From Sinohyriopsis cumingii (Eukaryota; Mollusca; Bivalvia; Unionida; Unionidae): a DNA stretch of 64,000 nucleotides. The stretch lies in the NCBI GenBank assembly GCA_028554795.2, contig CM068825.1, forward strand, positions 156,479,053-156,543,052, written 5' to 3'. Positions 17,161 to 25,636 of the stretch are shown here, piece by piece. A program made the translations under genes and the position numbers. The first letter of the stretch is position 1. Each line of letters starts with the position of its first letter. The notes beneath the pieces were generated by a model that saw nothing but the letters and a program-made list of their open reading frames with translations, was not told where the DNA came from and made no database searches.

Positions 17161-17205
17161 TACCTAGATCATGACCAAACAAACGCACGGACCTAAAAGA
17201 AACAC
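17140..17205 (-). promoter_or_regulatory. Promoter module of lost gene B
   Basis: Carries the ATTGATCTTACCTAGATCAT block and an ACGCACGGACCTAAAAGAAA variant of the accessory motif. Both are also present at 53168-53230 upstream of gene B in copy 2. Confidence 0.6.
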
Positions 17206-17499
17206 TCACTCACTTTTTATACTACCCATCACTATTCTAAAAAAATTTATTAAACAAATAATATACTATCCACATACGCAAAGCAATCCAATCAAACCCC
17301 AAATCTACTCTCCCCACACGTCAAACAGCAAAAAAAAACCCCATCATTATTATCTACTATCCACACAAACATACATGAGCACTTACAAACACACAATCAT
17401 ATACACAAACACATGCACTCACACTATAAAAAAGAGTCAGTGTTTATATTCACACTGCTCTACCTACACACATACTATTTCTTTTCTAGAGTATTGGGT

Positions 17500-17515
17500 A
17501 GCCCTGAAAAGGGCT
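17500..17515 (-). terminator. Histone-type 3' end signal 3
   Basis: Minus strand AGCCCTTTTCAGGGCT followed by ACCCA and, about 12 nt on, CTAGAAAAGAAATA. It starts 16 nt after the stop of the 133-aa gene. Confidence 0.85.
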
Positions 17516-17531
17516 GTTTTTTTTTTGTTTG

Positions 17532-17933
17532 CTATGGCAATCTTTTAGTTTCTAAGAATGCGATGTCCTCTGACGATAGACTTTCTGACGATAGGTCTGC
17601 TTCTTCGGAAAGAGAAGAAGAACTCTTTGGTGTCGATACGACAATCGACAAAGCCTCTGTCAGGTTGAGGTTGCTGATGCTGCTGTTGCTGCTGTTGCTG
17701 CTCTCTCTCTGCTGTTTCTGAAGTCTGTACTTCTCTGTCCATTCTTCTTTCTCCCTGTTCACTTCTTCTCTGAAGAGCTCTTCTATCAGGTCTTCAGTGA
17801 CTTTTAGCATTCTCACATTCTCTATCTCTTCTGGCTTCGGTATCAGACTGTGTCTGACCCTGTGCAAATTCACGTAGGCTCCGTTTAGCTTAGCTAGTTT
17901 GGAGCACATCTTCGTAGGAGGATGAGTCGACAA
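17532..17933 (-). CDS. Accessory protein C (133 aa), unknown
   Basis: No family recognised. The N-terminal half contains hydrophobic and charged helices (PKPEEIENVRMLKVTEDLIE, then EEVNREKEEWTEKYRLQ). The second half is low-complexity Ser/Asn-rich and then acidic Ser-rich (SSLSEEADLSSESLSSED), which could be phosphorylated. It ends in a histone-type stem-loop and is preceded by the accessory promoter motif at 17971-17999. In copy 2 only its last codons survive (about 53580-53690), joined to the protease 3' end. Intact here; probably expressed in the same way as protein A. Confidence 0.72.
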   Translation of the reverse strand: MSTHPPTKMCSKLAKLNGAYVNLHRVRHSLIPKPEEIENVRMLKVTEDLIEELFREEVNREKEEWTEKYRLQKQQRESSNSSNSSISNLNLTEALSIVVSTPKSSSSLSEEADLSSESLSSEDIAFLETKRLP

Positions 17934-17954
17934 TGGATGGTTAGACTGGAGGCT

Positions 17955-18000
17955 AACACGGCTTTAAAGTCAAAGCGCGGACGTGAAGGAAAACATCCCT
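17955..18000 (-). promoter_or_regulatory. Promoter of accessory gene C
   Basis: Plus-strand GCGGACGTGAAGGAAAACAT followed by CCC at about 17977-17999, with a TATA-like CTTTAAAG at 17963. This is the best match to the shared accessory motif. Confidence 0.7.
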
Positions 18001-18146
18001 CCACGGTTTTCGAGCCGGAACGTTCAATGACTGCCATGAGAGGGATAGTAAGAAGTCAAAGAGCATGAATCAAGATTTCTATAGTCAAACAAACCACAAA
18101 GGCATTTTTTCAAAATACAACATTTTTTATTCACAATCACTTGACA
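18001..18146. other. Spacer; polyadenylation signal of protease gene
   Basis: Minus-strand AATAAA at 18126-18131, 16 nt after the protease stop. The protease gene thus has an ordinary poly(A) signal, unlike its accessory neighbours. Confidence 0.7.
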
Positions 18147-18800
18147 CTAACAAACAACTCTAACATTTTTAACAATAATCCAACAATATAACATCAAACA
18201 TTTTGTTTCAAATAACAAACATTTTTTCCAACTCACACATTTTTTTGGACAGGGCTGACAACGTTGTGAATGAAATTGTGATTTCCACTGTTGGAAGTCA
18301 TTAGGCCATTGATGGATACTACGTTTCCTAGCCTGAGACAAAAGATAAGCATAATGGTCACAAAACCATTGATCTACTTTCACATCGTTTCTAGAAGAAG
18401 AACGAGGATCAAAATGAGTCACTAAATGTTCTAAGGAATAACCCAGACTGCGATCATGCAGAAAATACACACAGTACTGTCCACACACCAAGGAATCTGT
18501 GCCTTGTAATTTCACATTATTGAATCGGGTGGTCTGAGCATTTCTTCTCATTAAGTCAATGATATCGTCTTCCAAAGGGGGCAATCCATACGAATCAAAA
18601 TATTCCACACATCCTTCTTGAGGAAAGTAGACGGCTACCAAGTGGGTTCCTGGGAGATGACTGTCGTCCGTGTTGATCACGTAAGCTTGATGGTCTTGAG
18701 GTTTGCGATGAGGGAGTTCATCTTTAACACAGACGACAGGATTCCAAGAAGCCGTGTACGAACTGTGGTTCAAAAGGTGATAAAGTTCCCAGGTATCCAT
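18147..18800 (-). CDS. PRO: Adenain-like cysteine protease (217 aa)
   Basis: Maturation protease of the adenovirus protease family, expected to cleave capsid precursors during assembly. The catalytic series is visible: His53 in GTH, Asp69 in EYFDSYG, Gln99 and Cys106 in QGTDSLVCGQYC. The family's GTHW is GTHL here, while copy 2 keeps the Trp. The usual domain length is about 190 aa; the extra C-terminal 35 residues (Cys/Lys-rich, then hydrophobic) are absent from copy 2, where a deletion removed that DNA. The start MDTWELY is conserved in both copies. The frame is intact. It lies next to the Cys/His gene with a 21-bp gap. Confidence 0.92.
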   Translation of the reverse strand: MDTWELYHLLNHSSYTASWNPVVCVKDELPHRKPQDHQAYVINTDDSHLPGTHLVAVYFPQEGCVEYFDSYGLPPLEDDIIDLMRRNAQTTRFNNVKLQGTDSLVCGQYCVYFLHDRSLGYSLEHLVTHFDPRSSSRNDVKVDQWFCDHYAYLLSQARKRSIHQWPNDFQQWKSQFHSQRCQPCPKKCVSWKKCLLFETKCLMLYCWIIVKNVRVVC

Positions 18801-18821
18801 TGATTTGTGTGGTTTTCTTCT

Positions 18822-19325
18822 TCACAGGTAATAATAAGTCATCAATTCGATCCTGACTTTTTGCTTGAAAATGTCTGACAAATAACCGTTTCTTCGCTTC
18901 GTCTCCCCACTCTGATTCAGGAGAGCTTCGATACGATGGATCTCTTGAGTGGTTAATGGTGGACAAGAATGTTCACGCAAGTCTTTATGCCACTGATGCA
19001 ACACGACTTCGTCCGAGATAAGACTCCAAGCTTCGTCCAGATACTCGTTCAATTTTTCTTCTTGACTCAGCATTAGGCATTTATCGTGTTGAATTTGACT
19101 GGGATGATCGTTTTGACATCCATAGCAATCTTTCTTGATCAATTCCGTCATTTTTTCGACCAAGAGTTTGACAAAGCAGGAGACTAAATGGGCTTCTTGT
19201 TCTGGCCATCTTGACTTCATCACGATAACTTCTTTGTCTTTGTCTTGAGATTCTTCTTCCCCGGTCTCCTCACATTCCATCTTCAAAGTTTCTCCACTAG
19301 GCAAAGAGGGATAACAGTCTTCCAT
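18822..19325 (-). CDS. Conserved Cys/His protein (167 aa)
   Basis: Unknown function. After an acidic N-terminus it has a helical region and a compact Cys/His cluster (CYGCQNDHPSQIQHDKC at about residues 68-84) that could bind zinc. The 162-aa copy 2 version (54269-54757) keeps every Cys and His of this cluster. The C-terminal half is charged and helical. It sits between protease and major capsid gene (5-bp gap to the latter), a position that suggests a role in virion assembly, but this is inference only. A fragment of the same gene is recognisable in the relic at about 10.4 kb. Intact. Confidence 0.82.
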   Translation of the reverse strand: MEDCYPSLPSGETLKMECEETGEEESQDKDKEVIVMKSRWPEQEAHLVSCFVKLLVEKMTELIKKDCYGCQNDHPSQIQHDKCLMLSQEEKLNEYLDEAWSLISDEVVLHQWHKDLREHSCPPLTTQEIHRIEALLNQSGETKRRNGYLSDIFKQKVRIELMTYYYL

Positions 19326-19330
19326 GGCTT

Positions 19331-20606
19331 CTAATAGTCTAGAATGACTTCTCTCAAACTGTTGATTTCTATGGTATTGTCAAATTCTGCATACAGGAGG
19401 ACGTTCACTGTGTGATCTGGACGTGGATTTGCAAACTGAAGCTCCACACAAATCTGACCCGATTTTATAGGGTGTAAATGTCCCTCGTCGCTGCCTTGGT
19501 CTGGAGTGAAATCAAAACCCCACAAAGCATAGCCTCCTGCATAATCGTCGTACGAAATACCGTGACTGGTGTTGGTTCCTAACTGTCCCAAAGGTGGGCT
19601 GAAAGGGTCGGGTACACAAGGTCTTGCCGTCGCGACTGACTTCGATCTTGGACACATTGAAATGTTGAAACTCAAAAGGATTTTGATCGTGGGTTCCGTT
19701 GAAGGCTGAATTCAAGACGATACCAACAATCAAACGCTTGGGTAACTGTCCTTGGAACAGATGATCTTTGATCATAGATCGCTGTCCAGCGGGAATGGTG
19801 AACGTTTTCACTTCTACGCGTCGTATGGGATACTTGGCGGTCGTTCTGCTCAACGTCTGACTGACGTCGTTTCCCACTTTAGGTAACACTTCCACACGAC
19901 GCACGTAAAGTCGGGCTTCTTGAATAATAGTTTTGTATTCATTTGCATGGGCCATCCGATGGAAAGCGGCACTGCTACGATTCAGTCCCAGACGGATATC
20001 CACCCCGTTCAGCAAATACTTTTCTTGTAACCACATGTCCAAATGCAAACTATCCATCAGTTCTAAACTTCGCCCTTGCAGAATTTTCTTACGACGGTCG
20101 TTAAACCCCACATTGTGAGGATTGTCATCTTCTGTCAGGACTGTGTCGCTAAACGTGGCTACACCTGCCGTGTCAGGTTTCCATACTACGCAAGCATCCA
20201 GATGAGTATTCTTGGCTTCTTTTCCGTACGTCAAGAGATTTCCCAGGTAGGCACGATATGGGTAAGTATACATGCTGCTGCTGACCAGTTTGTTATTCAA
20301 GTACAAGTCCACTTCGCTGAACAAGGAATGCTTGAAATTGTTGACAGGAGCTACTCTAGCAATGCCTCCTGGATTGGTGTTGTCCGTTTTGATCACTTTC
20401 ACTTTCAAATACAGGTAACTGCTATTCAGATCGATGTAATCTTCGGGTTGTCCTTTGATTTCAAACTCGATGGGAGCGGAATCGGTCAATGAGGAGACGG
20501 GATGAAATTCCACCCACTGGGATTCTTGCATGGTCATCATGGTGGGGGGCATGGCAAACAGATCAAGTTCCGACTTGGAACAGGCGCAAGACTCTCGGCG
20601 CATCAT
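19331..20606 (-). pseudogene. MCP: Major capsid protein, double jelly-roll, frameshifted
   Basis: Hexon-like major capsid protein of the Polinton/adintovirus type. The N-terminal part (WVEFHPVSSLTDSAPIEFEI, DYIDLNSSYLYLKVKV, VDLYLNNKLVSSS) is typical of this family, often labelled F54H12.2-like in invertebrate genomes. The main frame runs from 20606 to about 19590, then the C-terminal portion continues in another frame to the stop at 19331. Compared with copy 2, about 40-50 bp not divisible by three are missing near 19590-19600. The deletion lies in the second jelly roll, so no full capsid subunit can be made. Start MMRRESC matches copy 2. Confidence 0.9.
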
Positions 20607-20619
20607 TTTTTTCTCTTTC

Positions 20620-20802
20620 TCAATAATCGAAAACGTCTAAGTCTCGAACGGTTCTTCTTTTCCTTGCCTTTCTAGCTTTAGACGTGTGAAGTCTGGTGAA
20701 AGGGTGTTTTCTTCGTCGTCTCTTTCTGCCTTGTCCTTGCTGAATGCTTGACTCGGTAGCGTGCAGGGCATAAAAGGTCTTTGCCCGTTTGCAGCAAGAC
20801 AT
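20620..20802 (-). CDS. Small Arg/Lys-rich protein (60 aa), core-protein-like
   Basis: Very basic (GRKRRRRKHPFTRLHTSKARKARKRR) with a conserved end VRDLDVFDY. Copy 2 has the same coding stretch at about 56090-56220 without a clear ATG. Adenoviral core peptides (mu, VII) and their Polinton counterparts are similarly small and basic, so DNA condensation is plausible. The start is uncertain because about 20 bp differ between the copies here and the frame overlaps the end of the next gene. Confidence 0.5.
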   Translation of the reverse strand: MSCCKRAKTFYALHATESSIQQGQGRKRRRRKHPFTRLHTSKARKARKRRTVRDLDVFDY

Positions 20803-21022
20803 TTTTGCCTGCCCTCATGAAGGCTTCTTTAGGATTTTGTTTGTCGATGATGACATTTTGGAGAAATTCTTTGCCTTGTGTCAGTGCCGCATCTTTCAAG
20901 GCGTGCAATCCGCGTGTCACCATCGATTTCAACACCGGGGCCACCGAACGAAAGGCCGATTTTAACATATCTCCTAAACCGTGTCCTCGCTGTCGAGCAA
21001 TCCCTCGGTACACTGGATACAT
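20678..21022 (-). CDS. Minor capsid protein VI-like (114 aa)
   Basis: Starts MYPVYRGIARQRGHGLGDML followed by an amphipathic helix (about residues 18-50, SAFRSVAPVLKSMVTRG) and a second helical part. Position next to penton and hexon, size and the amphipathic N-terminal segment resemble adenovirus protein VI-type membrane-active minor capsid proteins; this is inference from layout, not from a strict motif. The first 85 residues are nearly identical in copy 2 (56218-56490). The C-termini differ because of a small indel near 20775. Confidence 0.62.
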   Translation of the reverse strand: MYPVYRGIARQRGHGLGDMLKSAFRSVAPVLKSMVTRGLHALKDAALTQGKEFLQNVIIDKQNPKEAFMRAGKNVLLQTGKDLLCPARYRVKHSARTRQKETTKKTPFHQTSHV

Positions 21023-21049
21023 GACTTACGAATCGTGAGAGAACCGTTT

Positions 21050-21957
21050 TCAAAAATGGAGTTTCACCGTGACTTTTCCTTTGGTGAATGGAATATTTTG
21101 TCCCAGATCACCTTTTATAGCAATGTTGACCGTGTCCAAATACGACTTGCTGACAGGCAAATAGTGAGGATGTACAAATTCGAGGTGAACGTGGTAAGTG
21201 TTTCCACGTTCCTCGTCAGTGACCGTGGCAGAATCCACTTTGAAAGGAATGACACGCAGTAACGGCACAGAGGTGTGTCCCACCACATTGTACTCCACCA
21301 CATCGGAGTACACAAACATCAAATTCAGTCCTTGGTTCAGTTCTACCGGGGCACGAAATAACTTGCTAAAAGACTCGTTGTCGTAAATGATTGGTAATTC
21401 GTTTTTCTTGAGCATGGCCTTTCTCATGTCCATGTCTCCGCCCAACATGTCAAACAATTCAGGACAAAATAAAATGGACACGATTTTACCCCCGTCAAAT
21501 TTCATCAAGAAGCGACGAGCTGCTTTGTGGTATTCCATGGTGACACTTTTTTGACACTTTCCAAAGCTTTCAGAAACACGACATTGAACCTGGAGGCTAT
21601 GGTGCTCACCAAATATTGACCACTGAAATAACAGCCTGGGGGAACCAACAAGTGATAGGTGGTGTACTTTTGATTTTTTGTGCCAGGGGTTTTCTTGTCA
21701 TATTTGCCATGGGTATCCAAGTACTGTTGCAATTGTTCGTCATGAACTTCCACATCAAAAAAGTTTTGATTGGGAAGGACATTGAGGACTTGAGTCGGGT
21801 GAATGATTTCTACTAAAGCCACTTCCCAATGGGTTTCGTGATCTAATGGGATGGTCTGAGGTAATTTGGCCGTGTAACAGCACAACGTGTTCTTGGGAAA
21901 CACCTCCATGGAACTGTCACTGGGTAAGGTTAAGTAAAATTAGTTTTGGTGACTCAT
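21050..21957 (-). pseudogene. mCP: Penton (minor capsid protein), two lesions
   Basis: Single jelly-roll penton of Polintons, which would occupy capsid vertices. The N-terminal part is read from 21957 (MSHxN start as in copy 2) to about 21545. Codon 6 is TAA where copy 2 has CAA. The C-terminal part (NELPIIYDNESFSKLFRAP to the stop at 21050) lies in the -1 frame relative to the first. The frame change falls at an A-run near 21547-21552 and the same offset exists in copy 2. The only ATG at the second segment's start (21538) is CTG in copy 2, so a separate start there is not conserved. Confidence 0.85.
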
Positions 21958-21984
21958 AATTCCAGAGTTCTGTGGCTGTCCGAG

Positions 21985-22136
21985 GGTTTACTGGACGTCA
22001 GAGGCGTGTCTCCGCCCAAAATAGGGTTGTTGTTGTTGTTATTGGAGTGGTGACTGACACTGGCACTGGACACAAGGTTCCCGTGGTTCCCGTTAGAAGA
22101 GAATTTCAGGGAGGGATTGGGAAGTAGGTAACCGAT
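21985..22136 (-). other. Conserved open extension after the membrane-protein stop
   Basis: The frame of the upstream 80-aa membrane protein stays open after its TGA (22137-22139) for about 58 codons, ending in a TGA that overlaps the penton ATG (ATGA). The content is Ser/Asn-rich (SSASVSHHSN, ILGGDTPLTSS). Copy 2 keeps both the TGA and the open extension, with several amino-acid differences and one in-frame length change. Confidence 0.5.
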
Positions 22137-22370
22137 TCAGCTGCTCAATAAAATGGTCCACAATTGTTTTACTCCTTGTTGCAAACTTAAATTGGCGATG
22201 GCTGCCCCGATGACACAATACACCACGAAGATTTGGTAGAAAAAGACGATTTGTGTTTTAGGCACACGTTCTCCACACCACACGCACAAGGGTTGTTTCT
22301 GCAAATCTTGCAGAGAAGAACTGGGTGAAGGAGTGGTAGAAGTAGTAGCTGAGTCTGTGTGAAAGGGCAT
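22137..22370 (-). CDS. Single-pass membrane protein (about 77 aa)
   Basis: Starts at MPFHTDS. A Ser/Thr/Pro-rich head is followed by LCVWCGERVPKTQ and a strongly hydrophobic segment (IVFFYQIFVVYCVIGAAIA) that should span a membrane. No family recognised. A TATA-like CTATAAAAAG lies 15-20 bp upstream inside the end of the integrase gene. It is nearly identical in copy 2, which argues for function. It may continue past its TGA (see the extension entry). Confidence 0.65.
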   Translation of the reverse strand: MPFHTDSATTSTTPSPSSSLQDLQKQPLCVWCGERVPKTQIVFFYQIFVVYCVIGAAIANLSLQQGVKQLWTILLSS

Positions 22371-22375
22371 GATGG

Positions 22376-23465
22376 TCACTTCTTTTTATAGTCGATGACT
22401 TGCGAAGCGTCGATCCAAGAATCAAAACTGGGTGGATATCCTTTCCAACGTACTTTGACTTCTTTGACACGTCGTTTATCCACTTTACGGGTTCTGCGTT
22501 CGAGAATGCTTTCGATGTCGTACACGTCGTCTTCTTTTTTGGTGACACGTTGTAACTCGGGTAAGTAAAACGTTCATGTCTTCCAATTTATAGACGGCAG
22601 GATGACGGTCATGCACTCGTTCAGTGACACGAAACAATTCGGTCTTCCAGTTATGTAAGTAACCTTTGTCGAAAGTGCATTTGGTTTTGCCAATGCGCAT
22701 CCAATCTCCTACGGCCAACACTCCACTGTTCTTCAGGACAGCCTCCGTCGGGGACGTACCAAATAGGCGATCAGACACCATCACTTCGTTCTCGGGAGTC
22801 ACCTCTTGTGGGGCACGTTTAATGCTTCGATGGTAAGATTGATTGTGCGCTTGCACCAGGTGTGGTAAGATGTCGATGTACTTCAGAGTGTGGTGATGCG
22901 TAAAATATTTCCACATGCGTTCTTTCAAAGTGCGTTGAAAACGTTCCACGATGCTGGCTTTGGTTTCGGGATTCTCGATGGTAAAAAAATGAATGTCACG
23001 TTTCTTTAATTCTTTTTGGAAAGCTTGGTTCAGAAATTCGGTGCCTTTGTCCGTTTGTCATCGAAGAGGGTGACTACCGCTTTGTTTCAACACTCTTTGC
23101 AGGGCTCGCACTAACTCGCTGCTGGATTTGGAAGTCAAGGGTACGACCCAGGCAAATTTGGAAAAGACGTCGATGAAACAAAACAAATATTTGTAGCCGC
23201 GATTGTAGCTGGCCAAATGAGAGACATCGGCTAAATCGGCTTGCCATTGATGATCGATGCCTTCCACTCGGGTGCGACTTCTGGAAAACTTGCGTCGAAT
23301 TGGTTTGTGTAAAGTGTAGGTAGCTTGTTCTTGTAACCATCGTTGCACTTGAGGTAAACGGAGACTTTTCAGTCGAATTTTGGCAGCACGATACAATTTT
23401 TGAACTCCTGCGTAACCTGCATGATGGGAGGGATCGTAGTAAATGCTGGCTAACACTTTTTCCAT
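22376..23465 (-). pseudogene. INT: Integrase with chromodomain, broken
   Basis: Retroviral-type DDE integrase that inserts the element and makes the 6-bp duplication. Asp is visible in HQWQADLADVSHL and in TDKGTEF, and Glu in ASIVERFQRTLKERM, about 35 residues after the second Asp. A C-terminal chromodomain (YDIESILERR, then WKGYPPSFDSWIDASQ) is complete here, whereas copy 2 has a stop inside it. Lesions: TGA at 23058-23060 where copy 2 has TGG, just before the second catalytic Asp, and a 20-bp deletion near 22569 between CGTTC direct repeats. Start MEKVLASIYYDP at 23465. Confidence 0.92.
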
Positions 23466-23479
23466 TTTGTGTTTGTGTG

Positions 23480-24064
23480 TTAATAAGACACCCACTCTTG
23501 GAAGATGCTACTCTTTTCCTCTTGGGGTGCTTTCTTGGATTGCAATGCTTTGCGTGTGCGACCGGCAATAGGTGTTGAAGAGGAGGAGGAGGATGTCTGA
23601 GCGGGGGATATCGGTTCTTGTTTCACTTCTGTCTTCACTTCTGTCTTCACTTTCTTTTTCTCTTGTGATGAAGAAGGGGTGGCCATCATCTTTTTAATCC
23701 ATCCAATTCTGGAGGTAGGTGGTGTTGTTAACTTGCGTACTTTTTCGGGTGGAGTTTGAAACCCTTCCTCTTCTTCTTTTTCTGTCTTGGTCACCGGTAG
23801 TGGTGGTACTGGTGACGGTGCTGGACTTTTCATCAAGGTCTTAAAATCTTTCAGAGTGGGTAGAGCTGTTTCGTCTAAAGCTTTCTGGTGAAAGAGTTGC
23901 AGTCGTTGCAAGAGTTGACCGTACTTTTGCGATTTTTCTGTTTCGGACAAATTTTGGCGATCCATCAAGGACTGCAATTCGTATTGAAATTGGGACATTT
24001 CGCTCAAATGGGGATTAGGAGGTAAATGCGGGGTGCTTTGTTCTTGCCAACGATGGTATTCCAT
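23480..24064 (-). CDS. Polinton protein of unknown role (194 aa)
   Basis: Helical N-terminal third with a leucine-rich stretch (LSETEKSQKYGQLLQRLQLF), then a Pro/Ser/Lys-rich, probably disordered middle with KKVKTEVKTEVKQEP, which contains a sumoylation-like VKQEP. The basic C-terminal region includes GRTRKALQSKK and ends FQEWVSY. Copy 2 has a 217-aa version (58978-59631) that differs mainly by Glu, Ser and Pro repeat lengths. It lies 14 bp upstream of integrase. No known domain. Intact in both elements. Confidence 0.75.
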   Translation of the reverse strand: MEYHRWQEQSTPHLPPNPHLSEMSQFQYELQSLMDRQNLSETEKSQKYGQLLQRLQLFHQKALDETALPTLKDFKTLMKSPAPSPVPPLPVTKTEKEEEEGFQTPPEKVRKLTTPPTSRIGWIKKMMATPSSSQEKKKVKTEVKTEVKQEPISPAQTSSSSSSTPIAGRTRKALQSKKAPQEEKSSIFQEWVSY

Positions 24065-24154
24065 CCATCGTTTGTAACCACTAAAGCTAGTTTTCGTCCT
24101 TCCATGGGGTTGTCAAGGGTCGATTCTGAGATCTTGGGACTTCAGAGGGCCTTT

Positions 24155-24574
24155 TTATCTTCCTCCCATCAGTCCTCCCAACATGGTTCCCAAGACTCCT
24201 TTCAGCAATGGGCCTAACAAGAGGGGTAAAATGCCTCCACGTTGGACCAACATCTTCTTCTTTTGACGAATGGGAATTTTCTTTTGAACCATTTGGCGAA
24301 GAACGTGACGATGTTTGCCTAAGCATTGTTTCTGGTGTATGGACAAAGGGATCGTACCTTTCAAGACGTTCAAACAACATTCGCACACAGTATCGATGAC
24401 CTCTTTGGAAGCTGATTGAATGAGTTTTTTTCGTAAGGGTGGAGAAGCTTTCGACAGGACAGATAACAAGTCTCCATGTTTGACTAAACGTGGTGGCAGT
24501 CCTTTCCTTTTCTTTCCTTGGGGTTGTTTAGAAGAGGGATGTTTTCTGGAGGGTGAATTTTTCAGGAGCACCAA
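24155..24574 (-). CDS. pX-like small virion protein (139 aa)
   Basis: The N-terminal third is basic. The core KEVIDTVCECCLNVLKGTIP is followed by closely spaced His/Lys (QKQCLGKHRHVLRQM, KKIPIRQKKKMLVQRGG), and the C-terminus is a hydrophobic Gly/Leu helix (ILPLLLGPLLKGVLGTMLGGL). Proteins of this plan are common in invertebrate Polintons and have been compared with adenovirus pX or membrane-lytic minor proteins; that link is tentative. The frame is open, but the conventional ATG is lost, leaving GTG at 24574; copy 2 has an ATG at the matching region. A TATA element GTATAAAAAAGG lies at 24605-24614. Confidence 0.7.
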   Translation of the reverse strand: MVLLKNSPSRKHPSSKQPQGKKRKGLPPRLVKHGDLLSVLSKASPPLRKKLIQSASKEVIDTVCECCLNVLKGTIPLSIHQKQCLGKHRHVLRQMVQKKIPIRQKKKMLVQRGGILPLLLGPLLKGVLGTMLGGLMGGR

Positions 24575-24604
24575 AACACTGATACCCCGACTTCGTCACA
24601 CACC

Positions 24605-24614
24605 TTTTTTATAC
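24605..24614 (-). promoter_or_regulatory. TATA element of pX-like gene
   Basis: Minus strand TATAAAAAAG, conserved at 60125-60134 in copy 2. Confidence 0.6.
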
Positions 24615-25567
24615 AGGAACGCGTCGCCACTGATCGTCTTTACGTCGTATCAACTTCAGGACAGGCATGACACGTCGTGCAGGGGTACGTAACGGACTAA
24701 ATCGAGCTAGTTCTTGCTTGGACAAATCCAGTAAACTTTGTAACATGCCCGATCTTTCTTGGACTTTGATTTTGGGAGAAGGTACTTTTTCAGCAGCAGC
24801 CACTGCCACTTAATTGGAGGGTCCTGCCACTGGCGAAGTTCTTGGGGTCATCAACGGAGAAGTTCTTGGTGTGACCAACGTCTCCAAGTACTCTTCAGTT
24901 CTTGGTGTCATCAACGGAGAAGTGGATGAACTTGAGGCTGCCGGAGACGCAGTCACCGCCGTGGTAGGTCGTGGTTTGCGAGTGTAAGGTTGCGTCCTGG
25001 CCGAAGTGCCTCTCTTGCGACTAGTTTTCTTCTGTGGACTTTTCTTTTTCTGGGGGCTTTTTCTCTGTTTCTTTTTCTGGGGGCCTCTTTTCTTTTGCCG
25101 GGGTGGTGTCTGGTAAGAGGAGGGTCCCGCCACTGGAGAAGTTCTTGGAGACACGGGTCTCCTTAGGGACCTGGTCTTTTTCTTCTTCTTGGAGCTTCGT
25201 TTGACTTTTTTCTTGGGGAGAAATTTGGGGACATTAGGATCCCATCTTAAGAGAGAGCGAATGATGACCCCTCCAAGAGTACCGCTCCCTCCAGGTTTCA
25301 AAATGATTTGTTTTATGGTTTGAGTGTCGATGCGGGGATCGGCCAGTTGGGTCAAAGCGACTTTGTTTCGATCAAAAAAGCGTTTGGTTTGATGAGGAAT
25401 CTGAATGATCCCTTGTAGTAATTGACGTGCCGTCCCCGTGAACCATCTAAGACTTCTCTGAGACTAGCTTCTAAGACACGAGCTCGTGTTTGTGGATTTT
25501 TTTCTCGACTGATGCCATACAAGGCACTAATCAGTTTGACGGGAAGATGCGACTGAAGGGACGTCAT
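24609..25567 (-). pseudogene. Highly basic Polinton protein, broken
   Basis: Related to the frame at 60129-61082 of copy 2. The N-terminal domain (MTSLQSHLPVKLISALYGIS, RARVLEASLREVL) is followed by a Gly-rich stretch and then long Lys/Arg/Ser/Pro repeats (KKKQRKSPQKKKSPQKK) typical of DNA-condensing proteins. The C-terminus is RTPARRVMPVLKLIRRK. Lesions here: loss of one base near 25447, and an in-frame TAA at about 24811 where copy 2 has TTA. A virion core protein is a reasonable guess; no domain proves it. Confidence 0.75.
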
Positions 25568-25636
25568 GTTCAAAATGTGTGTGAGACAGAAGAAAAGGGT
25601 CTGAGGTTTTTAATAGATTCTTTTTCTGGAATGAAG

